Assembly: GCF_900114705.1 (NCBI RefSeq)
Contig: NZ_FOTW01000038.1
Span: forward strand, 1-44,750
Direction of reading: 5' to 3'
Source of the DNA: Rugamonas rubra
GTDB taxonomy: Bacteria; Pseudomonadota; Gammaproteobacteria; Burkholderiales; Burkholderiaceae_D
Length of the DNA stretch: 44,750 nucleotides
Position 1 is the first letter of the stretch. The number at the start of each line of letters is the position of its first letter. Both the position numbers and the translations under genes were made by a program. Below, piece by piece: positions 15,868 through 23,452 of this stretch. A model generated the notes under the pieces. That model was given only the letters and a program-made list of their open reading frames with translations, made no database searches and was not told the origin of the DNA.

Positions 15868-17568
15868 CTAGCGCAGCGTTTCGGTCAGCACGCGGCCCTC
15901 GGCGGCGGCCGGCGGCCGCACGCGCAGCAGGTGGGCCAGGGTCGGCGCGATGTCGACCACCTCGGCGTACTGGCTGTAGGCGCCCGGCTTGATCCACTGC
16001 TTGCCCATGATGATCAGCGGCACGTTGGTGTCGTAGGCGTAGGGCGAGCCGTGCGAGGTGCCGCTGCCGCCCTTGCCGAAATACCAGTAGGGCTTGGTGA
16101 CCACCATCAGGTCGCCGGAAATCTGGCGGTGCCAGGCGCGCCGCATCAGCGTGCCCATGCGCGTCTCGCCGGCGCCGTTGGCCTCCAGCTGGCTGCGCGT
16201 GTAGACCTGGGCGATGCCCTTGGTGTCGAGCAGGAAGCGGGCGGCGGCGTTCTCCACCTCGTCGCGTTTCAGGCCGGCCTTTTCCACGGCGGCATAGTCC
16301 AGGTGCAGATTCGGCAGCGACCAGCTGGTGACCAGCTTGCCGGCCTTGAACTTGGCCTCCAGCTGGGCGTTCAGCGCCGCCACCATCTTGTCGCCGTCGA
16401 CCCGTTGCGCGTCGATGTGCTGGCCCTGCGCGAACTCCGGCGTGTTGGGGAAGCCGTGGTCGGCGGTCAGCACGACGACCACGTTGTCCATGCCGACGCG
16501 CTGCTCGAGGTAGCCGAAGAAGCTGGCCAGCATGCGGTCCAGCCGTTGCAAGTGGTCGTGCGACATCTTGCTTTCCGGGCCGAAGGCGTGGTTGACGTAG
16601 TCGTGCGCCGACAGGCTGACGCCGAGCAGGTCGGGCACGCCGGCCGGGTTGTTGCCCAGGTTTTCGCCGGCCACGGCGGCGCGGGCGAAGTCCAGCGTCA
16701 GCTCGTCGAGGAAGGGGCTGCCCTTCAGGCGGTTGTAGTAGTCGGCGTCGAGCTGGCCGTTGTCGCTGTAGTAGGAGAAGGGGAAGCGGGTGGCCACGCC
16801 GGGCTTGGCCTGCACCAGATCCTCGCTGGCGTCGCCGGCGTAGGCGGCGTCGGCCAGCAGCGGACGCCAGGTCTTGCCATAGTAGCGGTCCTGCGGCTTA
16901 CCGGCCTGGTAGCGCTGCACCCATTCCGGGTGCGACTGCATGTAGTAGCTGCTGCTGGCGAAGTTGCCGGTCTTGTCCATGTACATGTAGGCGGTGCCGC
17001 TCTTGCCGCCGAGCAGGATCGCGCCGCGGTCCTTGCCGGACACGGCCACCACCTTGGCGCGGTTGCCGCTGGCGTAGCGCAGCTGGTCGCCCAGCGTGTC
17101 GACGCGCAGCTTGGCCGGCGAGGTGCCGTCGTGCGCCTTGGTCTCCTCGCCGATGTAGCGGTGGGCGCTGTCCTCGGTGCAGTAGACCTGCTCGTGGCTG
17201 ACGGGGTCGATCCAGTTGTTGCCGATCACCCCGTGCTGGTAGGGGTAGGCGCCGGACAGCACGGCGGCGTGGCCGATGGCGGTGACGGTGATGCCGTGCG
17301 CCTGGTGGGCGTTGCTGAACCAGGCGCCCTGGTCGAGCAGGCGGCGCAGGCCGCCCTGGCCGAACTGGTCGCGGTAGCGCTGCACCTGTTCCTGCGGCAG
17401 GCCGTCGACCACCAGCACCAGGATCAGTTTCGGTTGCGCGGCGGCGCTGGCGGCCGGCTTGGCGGCGGCCGGCTTGCTGTCGGCGGTGGCGGCGTTGGCG
17501 CCGCCCATGCAGGAGGCCAGCACCAGGGCGCTCAGCAGGTGTTGTGGGGCGGGGAGTTTCCGGGTCAT
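15868..17568 (-). CDS. Alkaline phosphatase family protein (PafA/nucleotide pyrophosphatase type), probable lipoprotein
   Basis: 566 residues. Start 17568 gives signal peptide LLSALVLASC, whose LASC forms a lipobox with Cys at 20, so membrane anchoring is likely. Metal and catalytic motifs of the alkaline phosphatase superfamily are in order. VVDGLP supplies the first Asp (about 55), and GITVTAIGHAAVLSG supplies the Thr nucleophile (Thr94 or 96, where classical PhoA has Ser). SAHDYVNHAFGP supplies Asp323 and His327, and LTADHGF supplies Asp370 and His371. This is the layout of PafA-like phosphomonoesterases, which release phosphate from organic esters in the periplasm. A Pho-box promoter lies 37 bp upstream of the start codon. 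The polyphosphate kinase next door has the same promoter type. Confidence 0.9.
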   Translation of the reverse strand: MTRKLPAPQHLLSALVLASCMGGANAATADSKPAAAKPAASAAAQPKLILVLVVDGLPQEQVQRYRDQFGQGGLRRLLDQGAWFSNAHQAHGITVTAIGHAAVLSGAYPYQHGVIGNNWIDPVSHEQVYCTEDSAHRYIGEETKAHDGTSPAKLRVDTLGDQLRYASGNRAKVVAVSGKDRGAILLGGKSGTAYMYMDKTGNFASSSYYMQSHPEWVQRYQAGKPQDRYYGKTWRPLLADAAYAGDASEDLVQAKPGVATRFPFSYYSDNGQLDADYYNRLKGSPFLDELTLDFARAAVAGENLGNNPAGVPDLLGVSLSAHDYVNHAFGPESKMSHDHLQRLDRMLASFFGYLEQRVGMDNVVVVLTADHGFPNTPEFAQGQHIDAQRVDGDKMVAALNAQLEAKFKAGKLVTSWSLPNLHLDYAAVEKAGLKRDEVENAAARFLLDTKGIAQVYTRSQLEANGAGETRMGTLMRRAWHRQISGDLMVVTKPYWYFGKGGSGTSHGSPYAYDTNVPLIIMGKQWIKPGAYSQYAEVVDIAPTLAHLLRVRPPAAAEGRVLTETLR

Positions 17569-17604
17569 ATGCGATTTTGTCTGGGGGGAATTTGGGCGGC
17601 CCCC

Positions 17605-17638
17605 AGTGTAGCGCAAGATCGTGACGGCCGCGTGACAG
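17605..17638 (-). promoter_or_regulatory. Putative Pho box and -10 of the alkaline phosphatase gene
   Basis: Read on the minus strand, CTGTCAC (17638-17632), 4 bp, CCGTCAC (17627-17621), then 10 bp and TACACT (17610-17605). The two 7-mers 11 bp apart match the PhoB consensus CTGTCAT-N4-CTGTCAT with two changes, and 10-11 bp to the -10 is the canonical geometry in which PhoB replaces the -35. The transcript would start near 17598, 30 nt before the ATG. Confidence 0.65.
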
Positions 17639-17705
17639 GCGTCCGCCGCCCATGCCGCCCCCTCAAGGTGCCGGCGGCTTCCACACCACCCAGAGGCCGA
17701 GATCC

Positions 17706-17731
17706 AGGGTCAGACCCTAGGGTCTGACCCT
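17706..17731. repeat. Perfect 26-bp palindrome of the GGGTCTGACCC family
   Basis: AGGGTCAGACCCT at 17706-17718 is followed directly by its reverse complement at 17719-17731, with no spacer, and CTT after it. It lies between ppk2 (stop at 17752) and the phosphatase promoter, so it may end the ppk2 transcript. Confidence 0.85.
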
Positions 17732-17751
17732 TCTTAGCCGCCGGCCGCCGG

Positions 17752-18666
17752 CTAGTAGATTTCCGGCACCAGGATTTCCTGCGGCACCGGCTGGCGCTCG
17801 TAGTCGTCGTGGCGCTCGCGCTGCGGCAGGTCGATGCTGCTGCGCGCCACCTCCTCGTAGGGCATTTGCTGCAGCAGGTGGTGGATGCAGTTGAGGCGGG
17901 CGCGCTTCTTGTCGACCGCCTGCACCACCCACCAAGGCGCCTCGGGGATGTGGGTGCGTTCGAGCATGATCTCCTTGGCCTTGGTGTACTCCTCCCAGCG
18001 GCGGCGCGACTCCAGGTCCATCGGGCTCAGCTTCCACTGCTTGAGCGGGTCGTGGATGCGGCCAAGGAAGCGCAGGTGCTGCTCCTCGTCGGAGATGGAG
18101 AACCAGTACTTGACCAGCTGGATGCCCGAGCGCGCCAGCATGCGTTCGAATTCGGGCACGGTGCGGAAGAACTCCTCGTACTGCTCGTCGGTGCAGAAGT
18201 TCATCACCCGCTCGACGCCGGCGCGGTTGTACCAACTGCGGTCGAACAGCACGATCTCGCCGGCGGCCGGCAGGTGCGACACGTAGCGCTGGAAATACCA
18301 CTGGGTGCGCTCGCGGTCGTTGGGGGCGGGCAGGGCGGCGACGCGGCAGACGCGCGGATTGAGGCGCTGGGTGATGCGTTTGATGACGCCACCCTTGCCG
18401 GCGGCGTCGCGGCCCTCGAACAGGATCACCACCTTGTGGCCGGTGGCGACCACCCAGTCCTGCAGCTTGACCAGCTCGGCCTGCAGGCGGAACAGCTCGC
18501 GGAAGTAGGCGCGCCGCGCCGCCTTGTCGGCCTCGCTGCGGCCGCCGGCCGGGTCGGCGTAGGCGTCTTCCAGGTGGTCCTCCAGCTCCAGTTCGAGCTC
18601 CTCGTCGTAGCTGTCGGCGATGTCGCGGTGGATGCGGCTGAGTATTTCCTGGTCTTGCAAGTTCAC
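17752..18666 (-). CDS. ppk2: Polyphosphate kinase 2 (PPK2)
   Basis: 304 residues, the length of a single-domain class I PPK2. The Walker A loop is GRDAAGKGG (about 85-93) and the lid/Walker B region is IVLFDRSWYNRAGVE (about 138-152), both diagnostic of PPK2. Downstream are KYWFSISDEEQHLRF and IPEAPWWVVQAVDKKRAR. The enzyme transfers phosphate between polyphosphate and nucleoside diphosphates; class I members usually make GTP or ATP from polyphosphate. The acidic N-terminus (SYDEELELELEDHLEDAY) is typical of the proteobacterial branch. The Pho box and -10 upstream predict induction in phosphate starvation together with the neighbouring phosphatase. A strong ribosome site is not obvious. Confidence 0.93.
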   Translation of the reverse strand: MNLQDQEILSRIHRDIADSYDEELELELEDHLEDAYADPAGGRSEADKAARRAYFRELFRLQAELVKLQDWVVATGHKVVILFEGRDAAGKGGVIKRITQRLNPRVCRVAALPAPNDRERTQWYFQRYVSHLPAAGEIVLFDRSWYNRAGVERVMNFCTDEQYEEFFRTVPEFERMLARSGIQLVKYWFSISDEEQHLRFLGRIHDPLKQWKLSPMDLESRRRWEEYTKAKEIMLERTHIPEAPWWVVQAVDKKRARLNCIHHLLQQMPYEEVARSSIDLPQRERHDDYERQPVPQEILVPEIY

Positions 18667-18732
18667 GGTGGCGTCCTTCGTCTGAATGGTCGGCTGCCAG
18701 GCGGCGGGGTTGGCGGCCTGGAGATCAGAACG

Positions 18733-18766
18733 AATGTACTCGCCAAATATGACCGACCGGTGACAG
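18733..18766 (-). promoter_or_regulatory. Putative Pho box and -10 of ppk2
   Basis: On the minus strand, CTGTCAC (18766-18760), 4 bp, CGGTCAT (18755-18749), then 10 bp and TACATT (18738-18733). The spacing equals that of the phosphatase promoter. The first 7-mer is identical to it, and the second differs from the consensus CTGTCAT by one base. The start would be near 18726, leaving a 60-nt leader. A second ACCGGT-containing copy (GCCGACCGGTG, 18771-18781) lies just upstream of the box. Confidence 0.65.
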
Positions 18767-18862
18767 CAGGGCCGACCGGTGCCTTAGGCCATGCCAGCAG
18801 AAAACATTGAATTTATTGAAAAACACAAAAAACACATATTTTTACTTTTTTTAATAAATTTG

Positions 18863-18876
18863 TTGATTTTGATCAA
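18863..18876 (+). promoter_or_regulatory. Fnr/Anr box upstream of the chemoreceptor gene
   Basis: TTGAT-TTTG-ATCAA is a perfect match to the Fnr/Anr consensus TTGAT-N4-ATCAA. It is centred about 113 bp before the chemoreceptor start codon, inside an AT-rich stretch (18806-18880) of an otherwise GC-rich region. The rest of 18667-18982 holds the ppk2 promoter and no gene. Confidence 0.65.
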
Positions 18877-18982
18877 TGTTCGAGGCAAGATGTCTTCATC
18901 GATCCATCGAATTGCCTCGCCCCCCCCGCCGTTTGATCTGCAAACCTGTTCGTCCATAATTATCGCTTCAAAGGAAATTCAA

Positions 18983-20614
18983 ATGCGAATCGCAAACTTG
19001 AGAATTGGTGTGCGTCTGGCGGTCGGCTACGCCGCGATCCTGCTGCTGCTGGTTGGCGTGACTGTGCTTGGTGTGGCCGGCATCCACCGCTCCAACGAGC
19101 AGCTCCACCATATCGTCGACGTCAATTCCTACAAGATCGGTTTGCTCGAGGAGATGTCCAAGTCGACCCATATCGTGTCCCGCGTCGTGCGCACCATCGC
19201 GCTGCTCGACGACGCGGCGCGGGCCGAGCAGGAGCACAAGAAGATCGACGAGGCGCGCTCGCGCTACAACACGGCCTTCGACACGCTGCAGAAGATGCGG
19301 CTGGACCAGGCCGGCCGCGACTTCGTCGCCAAGATCCACGACGACCAACTGGCGGCGCGCGCGCTCAACGACAAATTCGCCGAGCTCAGCCGCACCGACA
19401 AGGCGGCGGCGCCCAAGTTCCTGCTCGACCAGGCCGGTCCCGCCACCGCCAAGTGGCAGGAGGCGATCGAGCAATTCATCGTCCTGCAAAGGGACAAAAG
19501 CGGGCGGGACGAGGCGGCCGCCGAGGAAAGCTATGCCGGCGCGCGGCTGTGGATGTTGCTGCTCAGTGCGGCCGCCGTGCTGCTCGGCGCCGGCATCGCC
19601 TGGTACACCACCGTTTCGATCACCACGCCGATCCGGCGCGCCGTGCTGATCGCCCGGACGGTCGCCGCCGGCGACCTGAGCCAACACATCGAGGTGGACT
19701 CGAGCGACGAGACCGGCCAGCTGTTGCAGGCGATGAAGGAGATGAATGAAAGCCTGATCGGCATCGTCGAACAGGTGCGCGCCAGCACGGAGACCATCAG
19801 CACGGCGTCCGCCGAGATCGCCACCGGCAATATGGACCTGTCCGTGCGTACCGAGCAGCAGGCCAGTTCGCTCGAGGAGACCGCCTCGTCGATGGAGGAG
19901 TTGAGCAGCACCGTCAAGCAAAACACCGACAATTCGCACCGGGCCAACCAGTTGGCGATCGCCGCCTCGGCCGTCGCCGTCAAGGGCGGCGGCGCCGTCT
20001 CGCAGGTGGTCGAGACGATGGGCATGATCAACGCCTCGTCGCAGAAGATTGTCGACATCATCGGCGTCATCGACGGCATCGCGTTCCAGACGAACATCCT
20101 GGCGCTGAATGCGGCGGTCGAGGCGGCCCGCGCCGGCGAGCAGGGCCGCGGCTTCGCGGTGGTCGCCTCGGAAGTGCGCAACCTGGCGCAGCGATCGGCC
20201 ACCGCCGCCAAGGAGATCAAGGTGCTCATTTCCGCCTCGGTCGACCAGGTGGCGCAGGGCGCGCGCCTGGTCGACCAGGCCGGACTGACGATGGACGAGG
20301 TGGTGGTGAGCATTCGCGGCGTGGCCGCCATCGTCGCCGACATCACGGCGGCGACCCGCGAGCAGAGCGCCGGGCTCGAGCAGGTCAACCAGGCCATCGT
20401 GCAGATCGACACCGTCACCCAGCAGAACGCCGCGCTGGTGGAGGAGGCCGCCGCCGCCGCCGGCTCGCTGGAGGAGCAGGCGGTGCAGTTAAGCCGGGTG
20501 GTCGGCGTGTTCAAGCTGGCCGGTTCGGTGGTGGTGGCGGCCGGCGTGCGCCGCGTGGCGCGGGCAGGGGCGGCGGCGCGCCCGTCGACGCAAGCGATCC
20601 TGCGCGCGGTCTAG
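18983..20614 (+). CDS. Methyl-accepting chemotaxis protein with 4-helix-bundle sensor
   Basis: 543 residues. Start 18983 is set by AAAGGAAATTC just upstream; the open frame begins earlier but without a ribosome site. TM1 is VGYAAILLLLVGVTVLGVAG (about 14-33). A helical periplasmic sensor of about 155 residues (4HB type, as in Tar/Tsr) follows, then TM2 (LWMLLLSAAAVLLGAGIAWY) and a HAMP domain (PIRRAVLIARTVAAGDLSQHI). The signalling domain has hairpin tip IDGIAFQTNILALNAAVEAA. This tip docks CheA/CheW. The C-terminus ends ILRAV, without an NWETF-type CheR/CheB tether. The ligand is unknown. A perfect Fnr/Anr box upstream suggests expression at low oxygen. The C-terminal stretch is the intact counterpart of the relic at 29453-29535. 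Confidence 0.93.
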   Translation: MRIANLRIGVRLAVGYAAILLLLVGVTVLGVAGIHRSNEQLHHIVDVNSYKIGLLEEMSKSTHIVSRVVRTIALLDDAARAEQEHKKIDEARSRYNTAFDTLQKMRLDQAGRDFVAKIHDDQLAARALNDKFAELSRTDKAAAPKFLLDQAGPATAKWQEAIEQFIVLQRDKSGRDEAAAEESYAGARLWMLLLSAAAVLLGAGIAWYTTVSITTPIRRAVLIARTVAAGDLSQHIEVDSSDETGQLLQAMKEMNESLIGIVEQVRASTETISTASAEIATGNMDLSVRTEQQASSLEETASSMEELSSTVKQNTDNSHRANQLAIAASAVAVKGGGAVSQVVETMGMINASSQKIVDIIGVIDGIAFQTNILALNAAVEAARAGEQGRGFAVVASEVRNLAQRSATAAKEIKVLISASVDQVAQGARLVDQAGLTMDEVVVSIRGVAAIVADITAATREQSAGLEQVNQAIVQIDTVTQQNAALVEEAAAAAGSLEEQAVQLSRVVGVFKLAGSVVVAAGVRRVARAGAAARPSTQAILRAV

Positions 20615-20621
20615 GCCGCGC

Positions 20622-21236
20622 CTAGGCGGTGTCGCCGGCGGCATCCTCGTCGCCGCCGAGCCAGCGCAGGCGGCCGTGGGCCGATTCGCCCAGCCGCGCG
20701 CGCAGGGCGGCGGCGGCATCGTCGGGCAGGCTGAACTCCAGCGTCACCTCGGCGTCGTGCGCCACCTGGTGCAGCGCCGCGCCGGCCAGCTCGATCTCGT
20801 GGCGCAGCAGGCCCTCCAGCGCGTAGGGCACGGCGCAGCGCAGCCGGCGCAGGCGGACGATGGCGACCTTCTGTGTCGCCAGCAGGGCCTGGGCGACGCC
20901 GTCGGTGTAGGCGCGCAGCAGGCCGCCGGCGCCCAGCTTGACGCCGCCGAAGTAGCGCACCACCGTCGCCAGCACGCCCTCCAGGTCCTGGTGGCGCAAC
21001 ACCTCGAGCATGGGCCGGCCGGCCGTGCCGCTCGGTTCGCCGTCGTCGACCGCCGCCGACTGGCCGCCGGCCAGCAGCGCCCAGCAGACATGGGCCGCGT
21101 CCGGATGCTGGGCGCGCAGGCCGGCGACGATCTGCTGCGCGGCGGCGCGGTCTGTCATCGGTTGCACGCAGGCGATGAAGCGGCTCTTTTTGATCAACAG
21201 TTCGTGGTGGCCGGCGGCGGCGATGGTGTAGGACAT
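20622..21236 (-). CDS. YigZ/IMPACT family protein
   Basis: 204 residues. Start 21236 (MSYTIAAAGHHELLIKKSRF) matches the family N-terminus KKSRFIA; the frame continues upstream into low-complexity sequence. The UPF0029 signature DDGEPSGTAGRPML is followed by VLATVVRYFGGVKLGAGGLLRAY, also diagnostic. The C-terminal domain (DAEVTLEFSLPDDAA) is the small ferredoxin-like fold. Eukaryotic IMPACT proteins modulate GCN2; the bacterial role is not established, and ribosome or RNA binding is suspected. It is convergent with the chemoreceptor (7 bp between stops). Confidence 0.92.
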   Translation of the reverse strand: MSYTIAAAGHHELLIKKSRFIACVQPMTDRAAAQQIVAGLRAQHPDAAHVCWALLAGGQSAAVDDGEPSGTAGRPMLEVLRHQDLEGVLATVVRYFGGVKLGAGGLLRAYTDGVAQALLATQKVAIVRLRRLRCAVPYALEGLLRHEIELAGAALHQVAHDAEVTLEFSLPDDAAAALRARLGESAHGRLRWLGGDEDAAGDTA

Positions 21237-21431
21237 GGGGCGATCATTACGGTGGTTCGACAAATGGTGGCGGGCGGGCCCGGCCGCTATTGTATCCGCC
21301 GTCCGCGCCGCAGCGCCGGTGTTGCCGGAAGCCATGCTTTTGTTGTAAATATGAAAACGTTACAAAGTGCGTTGATGTGCGGCGGAAAAGTGCCTACCCT
21401 TGTGCTTCGACCAATTTCAGACGGAGATGAC

Positions 21432-22286
21432 ATGGATTACAACGCCACGCGAGAAGCCCTGCAACACCCCGAAGTCCAGCCGACCGTGTTCGCTGGCGCT
21501 GGCGGCCCCGGCCTGCGGCCGTCGGCCTTGTGCGCCGAACTGTCGCGCCTGGCCTACATCCGCTTCGAGAACGGCGACGCCGAGCAGGCCGCGCTGCAGC
21601 AGGCGCTGGCGCTGGGCGGGCTGGGCCAGGCGCACACCTTCTCGACGCGGCGCAGCGGCACCCAGGGCTTCGCCGTCGTCTCGCGGGACGGCCAGGACGC
21701 CTACGTGGTGTTCCGTGGCACGCAGATGGACGACCCCACCGACATCGGCACCGACCTCGACTCCCGCCTGCACGCCTGGCCGCAGGGCGGCAAGGTGCAC
21801 ACCGGCTTCTTCAACGCGCTCGACAGCATCTGGGACGCCGTGCGCGGCTGGCTGGACGCCAACCCGGCGACGCGGCTGTGGTTCACCGGACACAGCCTGG
21901 GCGCCGCGCTGGCCACCCTGGCCGCCTCGCGCGCCGGCCGCGCCGACGCGCGCCTGGTGACCTTCGGCTCGCCGCGCGTGGGCGACCGCGCGTTCGCCGC
22001 GACCTTCCAGCCGGACCGGGTCGAGCGCTACGTCAACTGCTGCGACGTGGTGGTGTTCATGCCGCCCGACGTCAGCCTGGGCTACGCGCACATCGACCAG
22101 CTGTCCTACATCGACCACGCCGGCGAGCTGCACGGCGCCACGCCGGCGGCCGACGCCATCGAGCGCGACCGGGCGTCGGCGCGCATGCACTACCTGCTCG
22201 AGCAGGCCTGGCGGCGCCACAACGTCGGCGTGCGCGACCTGGCCGACCACTCGCCGATCAACTACGTGCGCGCCTTCGTACGCTGA
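21432..22286 (+). CDS. Class 3 lipase family protein
   Basis: 284 residues with an alpha/beta-hydrolase fold. The nucleophile elbow is LWFTGHSLGAALATLAA (Ser155 in GHSLG). Likely triad partners are Asp205 (NCCDVVVFMPP) and His220 (GYAHIDQ), the spacing of Lipase_3 (fungal lipase-like) enzymes. The strand preceding the nucleophile contains AYVVFRGTQMDDPTDIGTDL, typical of the family's oxyanion region. GGAG lies 7 bp upstream of the ATG at 21432; an in-frame ATG at 21351 has no ribosome site. There is no signal peptide, so it may be cytoplasmic or leave by a non-Sec route. It would hydrolyse acylglycerols or phospholipids. Confidence 0.85.
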   Translation: MDYNATREALQHPEVQPTVFAGAGGPGLRPSALCAELSRLAYIRFENGDAEQAALQQALALGGLGQAHTFSTRRSGTQGFAVVSRDGQDAYVVFRGTQMDDPTDIGTDLDSRLHAWPQGGKVHTGFFNALDSIWDAVRGWLDANPATRLWFTGHSLGAALATLAASRAGRADARLVTFGSPRVGDRAFAATFQPDRVERYVNCCDVVVFMPPDVSLGYAHIDQLSYIDHAGELHGATPAADAIERDRASARMHYLLEQAWRRHNVGVRDLADHSPINYVRAFVR

Positions 22287-22349
22287 GGGGGCGGGCTGCC
22301 GCGCGGCATGGTGTATTGTGTTGGCTACCAGCCACAGCATGGGGGCAGC

Positions 22350-23162
22350 ATGCCTTTGCACCGTCCGTCACAGTCGCCAGCGCGAGCGGGGAAGCGCTCG
22401 CTTTTCGCCCTCACCCGCGCCATCGCGCGCGCCGTCGCCTGCGCCGGCGCGTTGGGTTGCGCGGCGCGCGCGCACGGCGCCGGCCTGCAGGACGTGCATG
22501 TCGGCATGGGCCTGCCCAAGCCGCCCTACATCATGGAGTCGGGCGAGGCCGGCCTGGACTACGACATCGCCAAGCAGGCGCTGGCCGCCGGCGGCTACAA
22601 GCTGGTCGGCCAGTTGCTGCCGCAGACGCGCGCCCTGGCGATGCTGCGCGGCGGCCAGCTCGACGGCATGCTGTCGACCAACGAGGGGATCGGCGGCCAG
22701 GACTACTTCACCGACACGTATATCGTTTACCAAAACGTCGCGACCACGCTCAGCAGCCGCCATCTGGACATCCGGCGCATCGAGGACTTGGCGAATTATT
22801 CGGTGGCGGCGTTCCAGAGCGCCAGCATGTTGCTCGGCGAACGCTTCCGCCTGGTCGCCAGCAAGCACCAGGGCTACAGGGAATATGCCTCGCAGATCAC
22901 GCAGGACAAGCTGCTCTTCATGGGGCGGATCGACGTGGTGGTGGGCGACCATTTGATTTTCCGCTACTTCAGCGGCAAGCTCGAAGCGCAGATCGATGGC
23001 ACGCAAGCGGTGACCCAGCACAGGATCTTCCCGGAAAGCCCGCGCAAGGCGGTGTTCCGCGAGGCGCGCGTGCGCGACGGCTTCAATGCCGGCCTGAAGA
23101 TCATCCGCGCCAACGGCACCTACGACGCTATCGTCAAGCAGTACCTCGGCAGCGCGCCCTGA
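22350..23162 (+). CDS. Periplasmic solute-binding protein, family 3-like
   Basis: 270 residues. Start 22350 (MPLHRPSQSPARAG) gives a basic n-region and hydrophobic core ending at ARAHGAGL. The mature part matches the amino-acid-binding (SBP_bac_3) fold: VHVGMGLPKPPYIMESGEAG, LDYDIAKQALAAGGYK, LDGMLSTNEGIGGQDYFTDTY, and a C-terminal NGTYDAIVKQYLG. No ABC permease or ATPase genes are adjacent, so it may serve a distant transporter or act as an extracytoplasmic sensor. The upstream start at 22308 is possible but has no better ribosome site. It is followed by the hairpin at 23219. Confidence 0.8.
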   Translation: MPLHRPSQSPARAGKRSLFALTRAIARAVACAGALGCAARAHGAGLQDVHVGMGLPKPPYIMESGEAGLDYDIAKQALAAGGYKLVGQLLPQTRALAMLRGGQLDGMLSTNEGIGGQDYFTDTYIVYQNVATTLSSRHLDIRRIEDLANYSVAAFQSASMLLGERFRLVASKHQGYREYASQITQDKLLFMGRIDVVVGDHLIFRYFSGKLEAQIDGTQAVTQHRIFPESPRKAVFREARVRDGFNAGLKIIRANGTYDAIVKQYLGSAP

Positions 23163-23218
23163 GCTGCGGCGCCGCGCCGCCATGCCTGCGGCGAGGGAAT
23201 GTTTTTCGCGCAGATGCA

Positions 23219-23254
23219 AAAAGGGTTAGCAAGCTTGCGCTCACTAACCCTTTT
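23219..23254. terminator. Bidirectional terminator between binding-protein gene and tRNA-Lys
   Basis: AAAAGGGTTAG (23219-23229) pairs with CTAACCCTTTT (23244-23254), with an inner GCAAGCTTGC palindrome in the loop. On the minus strand it lies 18 bp after the tRNA 3' end and finishes in TTTTTGC; on the plus strand it ends in TTTTCTG. Confidence 0.85.
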
Positions 23255-23271
23255 CTGTGCTGCTGAATCCG

Positions 23272-23347
23272 TGGTAGGCCGTGCGGGATTCGAACCTGCG
23301 ACCAACGGATTAAAAGTCCGCTGCTCTACCAGCTGAGCTAACGACCC
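23272..23347 (-). tRNA. tRNA-Lys (anticodon UUU), copy 1
   Basis: 76 nt reading GGGTCGTTAGCTCAGCTGGT at the 5' end, anticodon loop CTTTTAA, T-arm GGTTCGAATCC and an encoded CCA. The acceptor stem begins with a G-U pair (G1-U72). It is identical to the copies at 36683 and 36822. It has its own promoter and terminator. Confidence 0.97.
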
Positions 23348-23358
23348 GGAGGGGCGCT

Positions 23359-23387
23359 ATTGTAACGCCGCTTTGGTGAATCCGCAA
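23359..23387 (-). promoter_or_regulatory. Promoter of tRNA-Lys copy 1
   Basis: On the minus strand TTGCGG (23387-23382), a 17-bp spacer and TACAAT (23364-23359), placing the start about 5 bp before the mature tRNA. Confidence 0.7.
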
Positions 23388-23452
23388 GTGGCGTCCCGGC
23401 GGCGGCGCGCGGCGCGTTATAATCCGCCGCGTATCAACTTGCCCAGCCCGCC

